Shown here: piece by piece, positions 1-12,700 of the stretch
Layout of the letters: each line of letters begins with the position of its first letter
How positions within the stretch are numbered: position 1 is the stretch's first letter
Assembly: GCA_034008185.1 (NCBI GenBank)
Contig: CM067084.1
Coordinates: forward strand, 12,791,385 to 12,855,384
Direction of reading: 5' to 3'
Origin: Gorsachius magnificus
Taxonomy: Eukaryota > Chordata > Aves > Pelecaniformes > Ardeidae
DNA: 64,000 nt
Made by a program: the position numbers and the translations under genes
Notes under the pieces: generated by a model
The model's input: the letters and a program-made list of their open reading frames with translations, nothing else
Database searches by the model: none
Told to the model about the DNA's origin: nothing

Positions 1-226
1 CCCTTTGGTCAGTTGGGGTCAGCTGTCCCAGCCGTGTCCCCTCCCAGCCTCGTTGCTGGTGGGGAGGTGTGAGAAATGGAAAAGGCCTTGACACTCTGCA
101 AGCCCTGCACAGCAATAGCTAAAACATCAGTGCATTACCAACACTGTTTTGGTTACAAACCCAACACATAGCGCCATAAGAGCTGCTATGAAGAAAATCT
201 GCTCTATCCCAGCCAAAACCAGTGCA
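1..226 (+). mobile_element. Partial ERVL-type LTR (3' end), cut by window edge
   Basis: This is the 3' part of an endogenous-retrovirus LTR. It aligns by eye with the second half of the complete LTR at 48551-49106: the shared order is a block around CTTTGGTCAGTTGGGG, then a block around AAAACATCAGTG, then TTACCAACA, then GAAGAAAATCTGCTCTATCC, ending CCAAAACCAGTGCA. LTRs of this type end in CA, so the boundary is set at 226. The 5' end lies outside the window, so neither the target-site duplication nor an internal retroviral region can be judged. No viral coding sequence follows it inside the window, so within view it behaves as a solo or terminal LTR. The ERVL-type label rests on the related complete copy and its 5-bp duplication, plus recollection of the avian family. 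Confidence 0.75.
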
Positions 227-1487
227 CCGCTGTTTCCATTTCTGATCACTGAACCTCATTCACGTACAGCCTGGTTGGAAAGGCGGAGTTGCACGGCTCT
301 GACTCTCCATCATGCATGTGTAATACAGAGACCCTGGTCTAAAGTTCTGGCTCAATCTTGCAGGTCTGAGACAATCAGTGCATCAAGTTTCATCTTACGA
401 GACGCAAAGTTCACCATTCTGGCATGAAAGGGAAAAAGAAGGATAAAATCTATGACTAAAAGCTAAAAATAGCAAGTTAAAACATACAAACCCTTACTGA
501 CTGAGAACATCCCACTGCCTGGCCAACAACAGTGCATTCTAACATATTAGTTGGAAGTAACACCCTGAAATAAACTCACGTTGTGCTTTCTGCTATTTAT
601 TAATGCAAAACCCTGCAAACTAGAAATTATTATTAAACAGTTTGTATAGCAATGCCTCCAAGATGTGCTAATGAAGGCAGCACTTTCTTGTGGCAAAGGC
701 TGTAGAAGCATGCCGTTAGAAACAGCTGAGATCAACAAAGCTTTTGGGCTCTGAGATACTAATTGGACTCAATAAGCCTGAATTATAACTTAGGACTCAA
801 TATTATTATGTCTGGCCTGCATCAAAGCAAGGCCCACTTAACCAGGGTCCTCTTGTACATCCAGCTGTGGTATTTAGTAAGATTTGTTCCAGTTTCTACT
901 CTAATCAGTACAAAAACAAATTCCCACTGAACTAGGGTGAAACAACAAGTCTGAGCCGAAGAACAGGATGGCCAAATAATGAATTAATTGCATTTCTACT
1001 GATATATCTGGGATAGTTATGCTGTGCTGAAAATTGCCTTTACATCATAAAATATAAAGACCTCCCATCATCTCTAATATCGACTGTAAAAGTGAAATCA
1101 ACTCCTGAAAAAGGTGGAGGAGAATAAGAAATATATTTCCACCATCAGTATTTCCAGAATCCAAGACCAAAATAGTATTGAGCAATTGCAAGATTAAGAT
1201 CACTGTATAACATAAAAAGTACAAGAAATAAAAAATACTCATCTTATAAGGCATAAATGAGCCACTAATTGACAGGAACTGAAAAAACCCTTCTCTTTTT
1301 AGCCTGGTTATTCGGCTGTGGATTCTGCTGCCCTGTCCTCTGAAGCATCTGGTACTGGCCATTACCGGAGATCAAATAGAGGACCAGATGGTCTGCTGGT
1401 TTCACTCATTACAATGGTATGACCACTGAAATGTAAAAGCTCTTCACGGAACCAGAAGGAGAGCATTTACCTCTGAATGCCCGATTG

Positions 1488-1491
<4 letters not shown>

Positions 1492-1520
<29 letters not shown>

Positions 1521-1560
1521 AAAAAAGAAAAAAAAAGAAAGAAAAAAAAAGAAAAAAAAA
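1492..1560. repeat. A-rich simple repeat (A)n/(GAAA)n
   Basis: About 69 bases are almost pure A, grading into GAAA-like and GAAAAAAAA-like units towards the 3' side. Such a tract can be the tail of a retrocopy, but the sequence just upstream lacks an obvious polyadenylation signal and shows no recognisable gene, so it is treated as a simple repeat. Length polymorphism is likely. Confidence 0.9.
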
Positions 1561-1632
1561 GTGAGTCCAAGAGAATAGCAACCAATTTACCTCAGTGCCA
1601 CTTTGGTGCAGAAGTAGTCAAATTACTTGGGA

Positions 1633-1682
1633 ACTTTTCTCACTGAAGAGGATCTGGACTTTTCTCACTGAAGACGATCTGG
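1633..1682. repeat. 25-bp tandem duplication (2 copies)
   Basis: Two adjacent 25-base units (1633-1657 and 1658-1682) share the core CTTTTCTCACTGAAGA and end GATCTGG. They differ at one base (G versus C in the centre). This fits a recent local duplication, for example by replication slippage. No function is apparent. Confidence 0.9.
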
Positions 1683-4600
1683 GCTTAGCAAGCCTTTGTG
1701 GCTTCAGGCTTATATGATCGCTAAATACTATACCAAGGATGATTTGGGAAGCTAAAGCTGAAGCAGGAACTAGGTGGTATAGCCTGACAGGACAGTATCA
1801 TACCAACCCCTTAGGACTGTGCTGGATTCCTGCATCCTAAGTCCAAGTGACTGTGATTTCAAAGCACCGTGTATGATCCTGTGGGTTTGCTTCATACCAG
1901 AGAGCTAAAGGACTGGTAGAGGTTAGATGGGTGAAGTAGTCATACCCAAGAGGGGAAAAAATTGACATCTTAGACAAGGGGAGTATGGGGAGCCTCAAAA
2001 AGTGCTGAATATGTGGTACTGTTTCCTCTTAGTTGGCTTCTGGAGTCTTTCTAATGTTCTAGGTACATGGGGTCATTATTTTAATTCTCCTTTCTAAAAG
2101 TATAGTCAGAATAAAAAATATGGACTTGATAGAAGTAGGATAGCTGAATTGGGCTTGCTTTGTGATGATCAGCCTGCAGAACGGCATTTCCTCCTCTCTT
2201 CTAATGTCTCTGTAAAAGTGGCTCTCAAGGAGCCTGGTCGCGAAAGCACCACCCACCTTCACAGTGGTGGACAATGACCACTCTGGCTTCTGCACATAGG
2301 AGTTGGAACGTATTTCTTTTCTGAGGCTTCTGTTTTTCACCCCTGTCTGTAAGAATTACTTATGGTTTGGTTACTGTTTGCTAGATTCAAATAGCAAGAG
2401 TTTTAAATGTTTGAAAACAGAGGTTAGTTGAGGTCCATTTCAAGTTATTATGTAGCCAGAGAATATGTATCTGGAAAGATGCTTAGGGAAGACAAAAAAA
2501 AAAGTAGGCTTGGATTCAGGAACAGGATGTGTGTTTTCCTTATCATCACAGTGATTTATAAAGGGGAGCTGCTGTCCCATGATATAAACCTTCAGTATGC
2601 CAAACCTGCATAACTGGCTTGCCTCTTAACACATTCTCCAGAGAGACATCATGTTGCCATCCTTGTCTTCCCTTACTCCCCCTCTTTCTATTTTCCTTAC
2701 TAACCCTAAACCCTCTGAGACCATTTTTGTGTGCAAAAACACAACCTCAAAGCTACTGCATTGACTTACAACGTAACTTGCATCGGGAGCCCCACAGATG
2801 ACATCTTGTCTGAGCTGAGTCTTCTGGAAAGAGCTACGTGCTAAAAATAAGTACTGAAAAACACTGATTCTTAATAAAGAAAAGCAAACTACAGAATCAC
2901 ACCCTATCAACATACAAGCAAAGGGAAATACACTATCACATCTGACATTAACATTGATACTCCTAAATTCAAAATAATCAATACTATGTGGAAAATAGAA
3001 AGTCTGCAGCAGCTGTTTTCTTTTCCTTTTTTAAAAAAATCCCTGTGCAAGAAAGCTTTTCTGACCAGCAAGGCTATTGTTTAAGAGGGAGGCAATGAGG
3101 ACAGGGCTGCAAGGCTTGCCAGCCCTCTTGGAACATTGTAGGGATCATGTGGCAGGGCTGGGGCCAACTGTACCATGATGCATCCCGTTTTCTTCAGGCA
3201 ACAGGGGGTGTAAATATTCATATGAGGACACTGAAGATTCACATTCAAATCCCATTACCCCTTAATATGAATTCAGGCACTTAATTTTCCGCATGACCCA
3301 AGAAAAGCCTTAACAGAAAAAACAGCAAAGCGGATTTGTTCTGTGAATTTTCCTATGGCTTCCCCCCCTTCCCTTGTTTCTTCATTTATTAGATGGATCA
3401 CACTTCCAGTGTGTGATTTTTCAGATATAACCAGGACCAACTTGTGGAGCTCAAGGTAGAGGAAGGAGATAGAGGCACTGAAATATGAAATAATAGATCT
3501 TAAAAATAGGTAGTGCCCTGGATGGTAGTGATATCAAACTACTTTGAACCAAATTCTTTCTCACTGCATCACATTTAATTTTTGGAAGGGATGAAAAGAG
3601 GAGAGACTGAGTTTAAGAAAAGGTCACATTGGACAAAAATCTTTAGAAAAATCCCTACAAAATAACGTATTCATTACCATGGCTTCTCCAATAAGCTAAG
3701 GGTGGCGTAATATCTTGCATATTGGTGGGAAGGCAGAAGGCTATTTTGGAAACCTATGGCCAGATATGGGCTTTCCAATACATAAAAAAAACCAACAAAC
3801 CAAAACAAGAACTGTAGCTGGGCATGACAAGGAATTCAGATGTACTGTCATAATCTCTAGGTGAAAAATGGAACCAGCACAAAGAAAGAAAAGGGAAAAC
3901 TGATAACATCTGCTTTTTTCCAGGTAGCATTGAAAAAGAGACATGATTCTGCTTTTCTTCGTCATAGTTTTCCGTTTGGGGCTGAGTGCCAGCCTACTAG
4001 CGAGTAGCAAGTGGGCTGAGTGGCAATCTAGTTAGTCCATTGCAGCGGCCCTGGCTTTTGCATTATATAAATAACGGGGAAACTGCATGAATTTCTGCGC
4101 TTCACATTCCACATCAGCTCCCAAGGGTCCTTCTTCAGTAATTCAGAAAGGCTAACAGAAAGCATACGAGGGTACTTGGTACCTTCCCAGTTACTCAGAG
4201 ACAGTATTTTAATAAAGAAAATGAGCTGCGGAGGGGACTCCTTCACCTCCTCAAATTAAGGAAGTTTACTTTCCCACCCACATAATAACAAAAGGGAGTA
4301 TCTACCCCAAAGCTACTGCTTTGCTTTACAGCAAAGCCACAGTGTTAAAGTATCATCTGAGAAATAACATTCCCAACATGGGAGCTCAAAGACCAAAAGG
4401 TGTTTATATTCTTAACAAGATTTGTTTATTTTCACTGAGAAAATTAGTTCCTTTGTAGGTATGATAACATTTTCCATGTTCTTGTAAGTATTGTTTTCTG
4501 CTGAAATAATAATTACTTAATTAGAGATGATCAAAAACCACCAGTTATTCACTTAGATTCTTTGTGTGTTCCTACCAGCCTGTGCTTTGTGAAGCTTTAA

Positions 4601-7600
4601 CTCGATACAGCTCTTCTGTCTGAGCAGGAAAATCAAACAATCACAGAAAGTATTTTCACGGCCAAATTTATCTGTCAGTGCTCACTGGATTAAACAACAA
4701 CAACAACAAAATCCCTATCCTTAACCAATTCCTCTATGACACTCGGAGTGACAATTTTTCTCATAGGCCTTCTGGGAAACCCAAACTGTAACCCAAAATG
4801 ACTGCTAAGGCTGCGAACGCTGGTGCCTTCCTCTGCTTACAGAGATGCAGGTTTGGTATGTTTGCTGGCCTTTCAGCTCCGGCCCACATAGAAAGCATAC
4901 ATTTCAAAAGTGCCTCATGTGCAGAAGCTGTATGTTTAAGGTGCCCAGTTTTCCACGTGACCTAACATAAATATAAAAAGAGAGCGGGTGTGTAAAGAAA
5001 ACCTGGGATCTTTCACTTGGCTTCCCTTCTGCCTGTCTGCGCGCTTCTGGAAAATGCCGTGTTACCGGGTCTGTGGCTTTTAAAGGCGGTCAAGTCAGAT
5101 CAGCTGGTGAAATCCAGGGTGATTAGAGAAAGAGGACAGAAGGAAAGTGAAATAAAAAAATATATATATATAACCGCTACTATAGCATCAAACTGCTTCA
5201 TGAGGAGTTCTCCCAGTCAGAGAGGGTAATGCATTCAGAAGGAAGGAGGGAGTCGTACATTGAGTTCTTTAAAAAAAAAAAGACTTCTGTTTTAATTATT
5301 AAAGCAGTGCTATCATACAGAACATCTACAGGGAATTGCTTAATTTTATGCTTTTTCTTTGGTGATTGGGACCACGTTATAAAATATAAATGTGTTCTTT
5401 TATTTCTTGAGAGTGCCTTCTGAAGGACCCTCACGTTTCACATCTATTTCATTCTGCCCTCTTTTCTCTCTGTTTTTGTCCATGGTGGTAGGGCTTTGGG
5501 GGAGAGGAAATATTATTTTAATTTTTTAGTGAGGCTTTTCTGGTATCCGTTTCCTCAGACCTGTGCCAAACGTGTTATTAGAAGGGATCTCTCCTATTTG
5601 AGTTCTTACAGGAAGATTCATAAATAAGAAGCAAAAAATCTATTACCTGCCCTAATTCTGGGGGGTACAACAACCAGAGGTTTATAAAACCGCCTGTAAT
5701 TTCCAGTTAAACTTTCTAATGGGATACATCTGCAAGCCGTAGTATTTTCTACGTTCAGAAACATGGCATTTATAAGAGATTACATAAGAAATCAGTGCTC
5801 CTATCTTCCTTATTTTATAACAATTTTAAAATAGAACTTACACAGCAGAAGCGACACAACGATTTTGTAGCTTTCTCTGCCTAAAATAGCGTTTCATCAT
5901 TCATCCATTTACAGCAATTCTTCCGGATTTGGGCAAAAGCTAGAAGGCTGAGATCATGAAGTTACTAATGCTCTGACATTACTTAGGAACTGAAGCCCCC
6001 TTTTCAAAAGCGATCTGTGACATGCCTGGACTCTAACATAAACTCAGATAATTGACACTGGGGCCCAAGCATCTGGGTTAGCTTAGCAGCAGATGTTCAC
6101 AGACACTTTCTACAGCCTTCCTCCTGCTTCTGCGTTCTGCCGCTGTGCTCCTGAGGGGATGTCACTAAATTTCGGAGGACATCTCCTGCATGTTGCAAAG
6201 CTCAGCTGCTCTCTGGTTCCTCCCCAAGCTATCCTTCTGGGGGTGCAGCAGGGAAGGGAGGATTTGCGGGAGGCAACGGGAGGGTCATTAATACTTGCTA
6301 TTTCAACATGCCTCGGTACTAACAAGTGGAGAAAGCACAAACAGGAGCGGAATCAAGGCAAGCTAGTTGGACCCGACAATATTATTATTTGTTGCTGACG
6401 TGTACCTTGGTGTATGAGTAGGAATCTGGGAAGCAAGACCAAAAAAAAAAAAGAGGAGTCTGCTAATACTGTATGTAGTGAGTATGTATCCCTAAGGACT
6501 TCTATCTTATTGAAAGTCAAAGCACTTTGGCTGCCTAGTCCTCTGAGACAATGTCACCAATTACACTAAATTTGTCTAAAATTTAGAGGGGGTAGAAGCA
6601 CCATTTATTCATTTGAGCAAATACAGCTGATAGGGCACCAGAATGCTAATGGTAAGGAGGAGCAAGAGCTAATCGCCTCTAGATTTTTGGTTCAAGTCAG
6701 AAGTGGGCACAGATGTGTCTTTCCTTCTTACCCATCTTTTTTATCTATGTATATCTCACTGTAGTAATTTTGTAGTATCTCACTCCTGACAATCCCAGAG
6801 ATATAACAAGGACAGGGGACTGAATCTACTCACACTGTAAAATTTCACATCTGCTGACAGCTTGTTTCCTCCTCAGTTGTTGTGTTACCGCTATTCAGGC
6901 AATCGGCTCATAGGGTAAAAATGCAACTTCTGTAATGTGTCAGTCATGAAACTATCTCAAAGGGAAACCACAATTAAAAAACTAGAAATGCTTTAAAAAC
7001 AGTGACATTAAACAGAGACGACACCTAAAAGAATAAGGTGTGGATCTATTTTGATTATCGACAAGGAAAAACATACCATAGCTTATGGGCGATGCTGCAG
7101 AAGTGTGGTTTATAAACAACTGGATTTCTCTTGAAAGTCACCGACCATCAGGCCCAGCTCCGCGGGCACGGCAGCTTACAAATGGACACAGCTGCCGCCG
7201 GTTACGAAAGCATCCAGCTAGCCACGAGCCTGTCTGCCTTTAAAGTTGTGGGCAGAGCCTGTGAGACATCATGTGCTACCAAAAGCAATCAAGATAATTA
7301 AAAAAAAAAAAAAGAAAAAAAGGAGGAAACTCAAGAAAGGATGCAATTAAGGCACACCATATTCTTATTCAAAGGGATTTAGTTATAACTTGACATGCAA
7401 GTCCTCCACATGACAGGACAGATACATTTTGACAGCACAGTGTTTAGAGGGAAAATAAAATATGCAGGCACATAGAAGTTGCTTGCTAGGCTGCACATTT
7501 GTGTGTGCACAGCAAGGACAAGGAGAACTCCCTGAGGTGACTGTATAATGGAACTTTGTAAGTCCATAGCTGGATTCATTACTTTGCACAGTATTCAGCA

Positions 7601-7844
7601 AAACCGAAATAGCCTCTGTCAGCACTGAAGACAATGTGATTTCATAACAAACTTAGTTCAGAACACTGTGTTTGCTGTGAGACTTTCAAGCCTCCTAAAC
7701 CCTGCTGTGCCTGGAGTAAGGCGGCTGCAGCTGAACGCGGCACCAAGGCCACAGGCTCTGAAAAGCCAGACCTAAGTATTTGAAGGACTTTGGACATGCT
7801 CATAGGAGAAATCTGGGTATAGACTACTTGTGGCAATTCTTCAT

Positions 7845-9077
7845 CATAGAATCATAGAATGTTTTGGGTTGGAAGGGACCCCTAGAGGTCATCTAGTCCA
7901 ACCCCCCTGCAGTGAGCAGGGACACCACTAACTAGATCAGGTTGCTCAGAGCCCCATCCAACCTGGCCTTGAATGTTCCCAGGGATGGGGCCTCCACCAC
8001 CTCTCTGGGCAACCCGTTCCAGTGTTTCACCACCCTCGTTGTAAAGAATTTCCTCCTTATATCTAGTCTAAACCTACCCTGGTTTAGTTTAAAACCATCC
8101 CCCCTTGTCCTGTCACAGCTGGCCCTACTAAAAAGATTGTCCCCATCTTTCCTATAGGCCCCCTTTAAGTACTGGAAGGATGCAATCAGGTCTCCCTGCA
8201 GCCTTCTCTTCTTGAGACTGAACAAGCCCAACTCTCCCAGCCTGTCCTAGTAGAAGAGGTGCTCCAGCCCTCGGATCATTTTAGTAGCCCTCCTATGGAT
8301 CTGCTCCAACAGGTCCATGTCCTTCTTGTGCTGAGGGCTCCAGAGCTGGACGCAGTACTCCAGGTGAGGTCTCACCAGAGCAGAGTAGAGAGGCAGAATC
8401 TCCTCCCTTGACCTGCTGGCCACGCTTCTCCTGATGCAGCCCAGGGTACGGTTGGCCTTCTGGGCTGCCAGTGCACATTGCCGGCTCATGTCCAGCTTTT
8501 CATCCACCAGCACCCCCAAGTCCCTCTCGGCAGGGCTGCTCTCGATCCTTTCTTCCCCCAGCCTGTACTGATACTGGGGGTTACCCTGACCCAGGTGCAG
8601 GACCTTGCACTTGGCCTTGTTGAACCTCATGAGGTTCACACGGGCCCACCTCTCCAGCCTGTCCAGATCTCTCTGGATGACATCCCGTCCTTCTGGTGTG
8701 TCAACCGCACCACTCAGTTTGGTGTCATCCGCAAACTTGCTGAGGGTGCACTCGATCTCGCTGTCTAAGTCATTGATGAATATATTAAACAGCACCGGTC
8801 CCAGTACGGACCCCTGAGGGACACCACTCGTCACCGGTCTCCATCCGGACATCGAGCCATTGACCACTACCCTCTGGATGCGACCATCCAGCCAGTTGCT
8901 TATCCACCAAACAGTCCACCCATCAAATCCATAGCTCTCCTATTTAGAGAGAAGGATGTTGTGGGGGACCATGTCAAAGGCTTTGCAGAAGTCCAGATAG
9001 ATGACATCCATTGGTTTTCCCTTGTCCACCGATGCTGTCACACCATCATAGAAAGACACTAGGTTCGTCAGGTAGGA
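7845..9077 (-). mobile_element. CR1 non-LTR retrotransposon, 5'-truncated
   Basis: A minus-strand CR1 copy. Its 3' end is marked on the plus strand by CATAGAATCATAGAAT at 7845-7860, the reverse complement of the CR1 terminal octamer repeat. Reading on the minus strand, the homology ends abruptly after the RT segment equivalent to [10 protein letters not shown], near 9077, which is the usual 5' truncation of CR1. It contains the C-terminal half of ORF2 and a short 3' UTR. It belongs to the same subfamily as the copy at 19150-19686: they are near-identical over long stretches and share a TAG codon. No target-site duplication is visible, as is typical for CR1. Confidence 0.97.
7932..9075 (-). 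pseudogene. CR1 ORF2 fragment: reverse transcriptase C-terminal half, broken
   Basis: Remnant of the CR1 ORF2 polyprotein, whose RT copies CR1 RNA at a nicked target site. Read on the minus strand it shows RT motif A ([13 protein letters not shown]), motif B ([14 protein letters not shown]), the active-site box FADDTKL, then the C-terminal region ([15 protein letters not shown], later [15 protein letters not shown]). The frame is interrupted by TAG at 8940-8942 and TAG at 8247-8249, and it terminates at 7932. The endonuclease and the RT N-terminus were lost by truncation, so it cannot encode active protein. The long uninterrupted middle part runs 8250-8867. Confidence 0.93.
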
Positions 9078-9365
9078 ATCAAAGGGGGAAACTATTATCC
9101 TCGGCAACTAAGCAACTTCATTTCCCCAAGATAGAAAAAAATGGTATAGAAAATCTCCAGGCTCCCTGGGAATTGCTATTGGATTTAGTACTGAGGGGAA
9201 TTTTTGAAAGTTTGGCGTTCAGAGCCCTTTGCCAGGTTCCCCCATTCATGTTGCTCCATGTGAAAGGAAAAAGGAGAGCATCTGCTTGTGAATTATTCAC
9301 GATTTAAAGGTAGGAAATGGGTTAAATATTCAGTTTTCAAATAGGTAAGACATTTTTCTGTCTCA
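9078..9365. other. Spacer between CR1 copy and older CR1 relic
   Basis: This short interval follows the truncated 5' end of the younger CR1. A 98-codon open frame crosses it (9011-9307), but it begins inside the antisense CR1 sequence and matches nothing recognisable. No feature is supported. Confidence 0.5.
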
Positions 9366-9722
9366 AATCCTACAAGGATCTGTTCTGAGACCCATAGTGT
9401 TCAACACAGTCATAAGTTATCCAAAAAAATCAGTTAATAATGGCAAGACAAAGCTTCTTGATAATACAAAACTACTCAAGGTAGTCAATCTAAAAGCAAG
9501 CTGTAGAAAAGTCTCATGATTTTAAGCAGCTAGATAATAAAAAACACAAACAAACACCCCACCCCAAAACACATAACAGCTCATAAATATATCAACTATG
9601 CTGTCTGCCTGATGAGTTAGCTCCTGGACAGGTATACCAGGGAAGGGTCTGTCTATAGCTTCTAAAAGCATCTAATGCTGGCTGTTGTCAGTGGCAGAAG
9701 ATTGGTGCAGGATGGATCAAGG
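9366..9722 (+). mobile_element. Ancient CR1/L3-like relic, plus strand
   Basis: A highly decayed LINE fragment. Around 9368-9490 the plus strand resembles the CR1/L3 RT region: it reads roughly as GSVLRPIVFNTVIS, then LLDNTKLLKVV, the eroded equivalent of the GSVLGPILFN and FADDTKLL segments (active-site remnant near 9449-9478). Further on, 9620-9720 resembles an old CR1 3' UTR (a CTATAGCTTCTAAAAGCATC stretch, then a GCTGGCTGTTGTCAGTGGCA stretch). The part between (about 9500-9615) is not alignable by eye and may reflect deletion or decay. Identification is from remembered family patterns, so boundaries are approximate. Confidence 0.6.
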
Positions 9723-12700
9723 AAAAAAATAATAAATAAATGAGAGTCAACGAGAGTCATATAGTTGGTGCTTTAGAGAAAGTGATGTTTCCTTACAATT
9801 TTTTTTTTTCCAGCCTTCTACAATATGCAGTTTACAGCGGAGCCTGACTGCAGAAGGGACTGTCAGAATCAAAGTCCTTATCTCTTCCGAACGGACACAA
9901 CATCACTTAAGCAGTTGTCTTACTGTCATACTTGGTCCTTCACCAAGGTTTGAATCATCTCATGTTGTGGTACCCAGCTGTCATCGCTCCACTTAAATGT
10001 GTCTGCCTTTGAGTGCTGCTGTTCCAGATGCTACGCTACACTGGTGCAGCACTTTGAGGTCTTGTGGAATATCCAGTGTGACATAAGAAAACATTCAAGA
10101 AATGCATTTAAAATTAACTTAGTTGTGCTAAAGAAGATGATTTCAGATTCTGCTACTCAGCCCACTCTATTCAGCTGTGTAGGGAGCATTAGCTGTTTAA
10201 AATTTTTCTATATTGCTATGGCAACCCTCATTCTCCAGCAGCCTCTTATAACTGCACAGAAACGCATTCACTTTTCAGGCAAGCTACATACCACTCCTGA
10301 GAATTGGAGCTCTGTCCCCCTAATGAAACGCACACCTAACTCCCATTGCATTTCATTTGACTCATGAGCACTTACCAGTTTACTCTGCAAAATTTATTTA
10401 GCTCATTACCTGGCCTATTGTGCAAATCCAAATCTCACAGACACACACACTCAAATCACTTGGGTTAAGTGTGGCTACAGGCTGACAAATAACTCTGCTA
10501 AGCGTGGCACCGTGTGGCTTTACATAGGTGATTGAGTGGCTCCCACATCTGATTTTACTCAGTATCATTGAAAATCATTTCCTTCTGCATCACAACCCTG
10601 GGGCAAGGGGCAGGGAGAAGAAGGGAGAGGAGAAACATCACACACGTGCGGCTTTCACCAATCATCTGAGGAGCACTGGAAGAGGGAAGTGGAGAGAATG
10701 CACCACCATGGCCCTGTTCTGCCACAGGGATGGACAGCAGAACTATCTATGCCCTTGACATATTTGCTAGGAGTGAATCCCTGCACAGAAGTAAGGTAAT
10801 TCAGGGTCCCCAAAATCAGCCAATGTCTAAATATAACAAACTGCAAAGTGGCTCTTTGTAACTTAGCAGATGGTTTTCACAACTGCCAGGTCTGCACCTC
10901 ACCTGGGATCTGCAGCAAGCTGAGTTCTTGATGGCTGATGGTAAAGCACAAGCCCAAGTGTTTCTGCAAACCAAAAGTTGCCTCTCAGTTAAACCTGTGC
11001 CATTGCATCAAGTACTATGTAAGAAACAAAGATAAGTCTACATCTCAGGGATTTTTTTCCTAAAAAGCATCATTTCAGATACATGGAGAAGAGCTTGTGA
11101 AGGCTGTTGTCCTAAGCAATTCCTATATTAATGAGGAAAAAAACTTGACAAAGGAATCCAATCTCTTGTGCAAAGTAGAAACAAGAAATGTTACTTGCCA
11201 CTCACAGAAGGATGAAACTATTCTCCTACCATGACTATAATCACCTCTCTGAAAAGAAGACACAAGAATTGTTACTACTCTGTCGAGGAAAGGAATATCC
11301 ATTTATCCACTGACTGCAAGCTCTTTCTTAGGGACTTCATATATGCAATGAATTACAAAGCTCTCAGTGCCCTGTCTGAATTCTCTTCCCCACACTGAAA
11401 AGTTCCTTGAGAACTTGTCTTTTAATAACCATAACCTGAAACCAATATTATTTTAGGTTCTTCCCCCTGCAACTCAGAGGGGAATGGCACATTCAGCTCA
11501 TCACAGGCTTAGCTATTACAGCTTCCTCTCTCCCAGCTGGAAGTGTTTCAGTAGCTGTTTGAACTCAATTTAAGCTCAGACCAAGAAAGTAGAAGCTAAA
11601 AAGCACTGGAAAAAGGTGGTGTTTGCCTATGACATTGGAAAACTGTCATCTACAAGTGTTGGCAGATGTGAGAATGTATTGATCAGTTCATTCCCAGATA
11701 TTGCTGAGGTAGTAAAAAACCCCTCAATTTACATAGAACAGCCTGCTTAAAAAGACATCATGAAAACAGTTCTCAGAGATTAATAAAGTTAAATAGTTTT
11801 CCCTAGACCAGATTTTCACGCACATGATAAACTATTGCATCCAGGGGTCTTACTTGCCCTGTGAATAGCTGATCCTCTTCCCCAGCAAGGCTGGCTGTAT
11901 AGTTCATTTCATATTCCTGCTTGTTGTTTTGTTCGTAGTCATTTGAAAATGATCTAGATTCAATAATGGGAAAGCACTGCAAGAAAAATGTGGGGTTTCT
12001 TTTAAATGTTTTCATTATTGGCTATTCTCTGACCTAAAAAAATCCTCACAAACATGCTTTTGAAAGGATTAGCTATTGCAATAACCACTTCAATAAAAAA
12101 TTGCTTTAAAAAAAAAAAGCGCCCCAGGACTGCTATTTCAATAAATGACAAATGTGTCCCTTCACACCTTGCTAAATACAGGCATATTTGAAAATCTGAC
12201 TTGTTCTTTCTTAACGCTTTAAAGTTTCAGTGGCTTCAGCTCAGTGCCCAGGAGATCACTGCCAGCTATGTTGCCTGAACCTTACTGCCTTCATCTTCTC
12301 TCCCCTAGGTTGAGATACACAGAGTACCTGTTATCGGGGCCAATACCTGTGCCTTGGGCAAGCCTCTCACTGACAACCACAGCATGACTGATGGGAACCC
12401 AACTGCGCTGCAGAGAGAGGGTTTGTAACTTCTTGTCTGGGTAGCCCAAGGCCACTGTAGTCAGCAGCCTGCAAGGGGACCAGCTCTTGCTTGTGGACGT
12501 TGCTTCCCGAAAGAACCACAGTAGGAAATGCCAACCAGCAGCAAAAGAAACACCAGTAAGGAGGAAGCATGAGGAAGTACTCTGTGCCAATTTGCCTTTC
12601 CAGAGACCCTAGTTTTCCCTTACAGTGATCACGTAACTAACACCTCAACATATGGCTGTAAGTACCCGCCACACACTCACCTGCATCTCATCTGCGCTAG

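Larger units (their letters stand above)
227..7844. other. Unique-looking DNA, no supported gene
   Basis: No coding exon, RNA gene or recognisable transposon was found here. Open frames are short (all 105 codons or fewer), overlap each other on both strands, and show no familiar domain. Low-complexity content includes an A-rich tract (1492-1560), an AAC triplet run (about 4693-4709), a short TA run (about 5158-5172), and A runs near 6440 and 7300. A 25-bp tandem duplication sits at 1633-1682. Pyrimidine-rich and T-rich stretches occur, but no convincing exon bounded by splice sites was seen. Confidence 0.5.

Noticed and set aside
12091..12118. AATAAA followed closely by an A run, suggesting a retrocopy tail
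   Set aside because: No upstream sequence resembles a known mRNA and no target-site duplication was seen; such pairs arise often in AT-rich DNA.
12291..12590. A 99-codon minus-strand frame with a hydrophobic start
   Set aside because: No family motif, an overlapping frame in another register, and no supporting splice or promoter signals.
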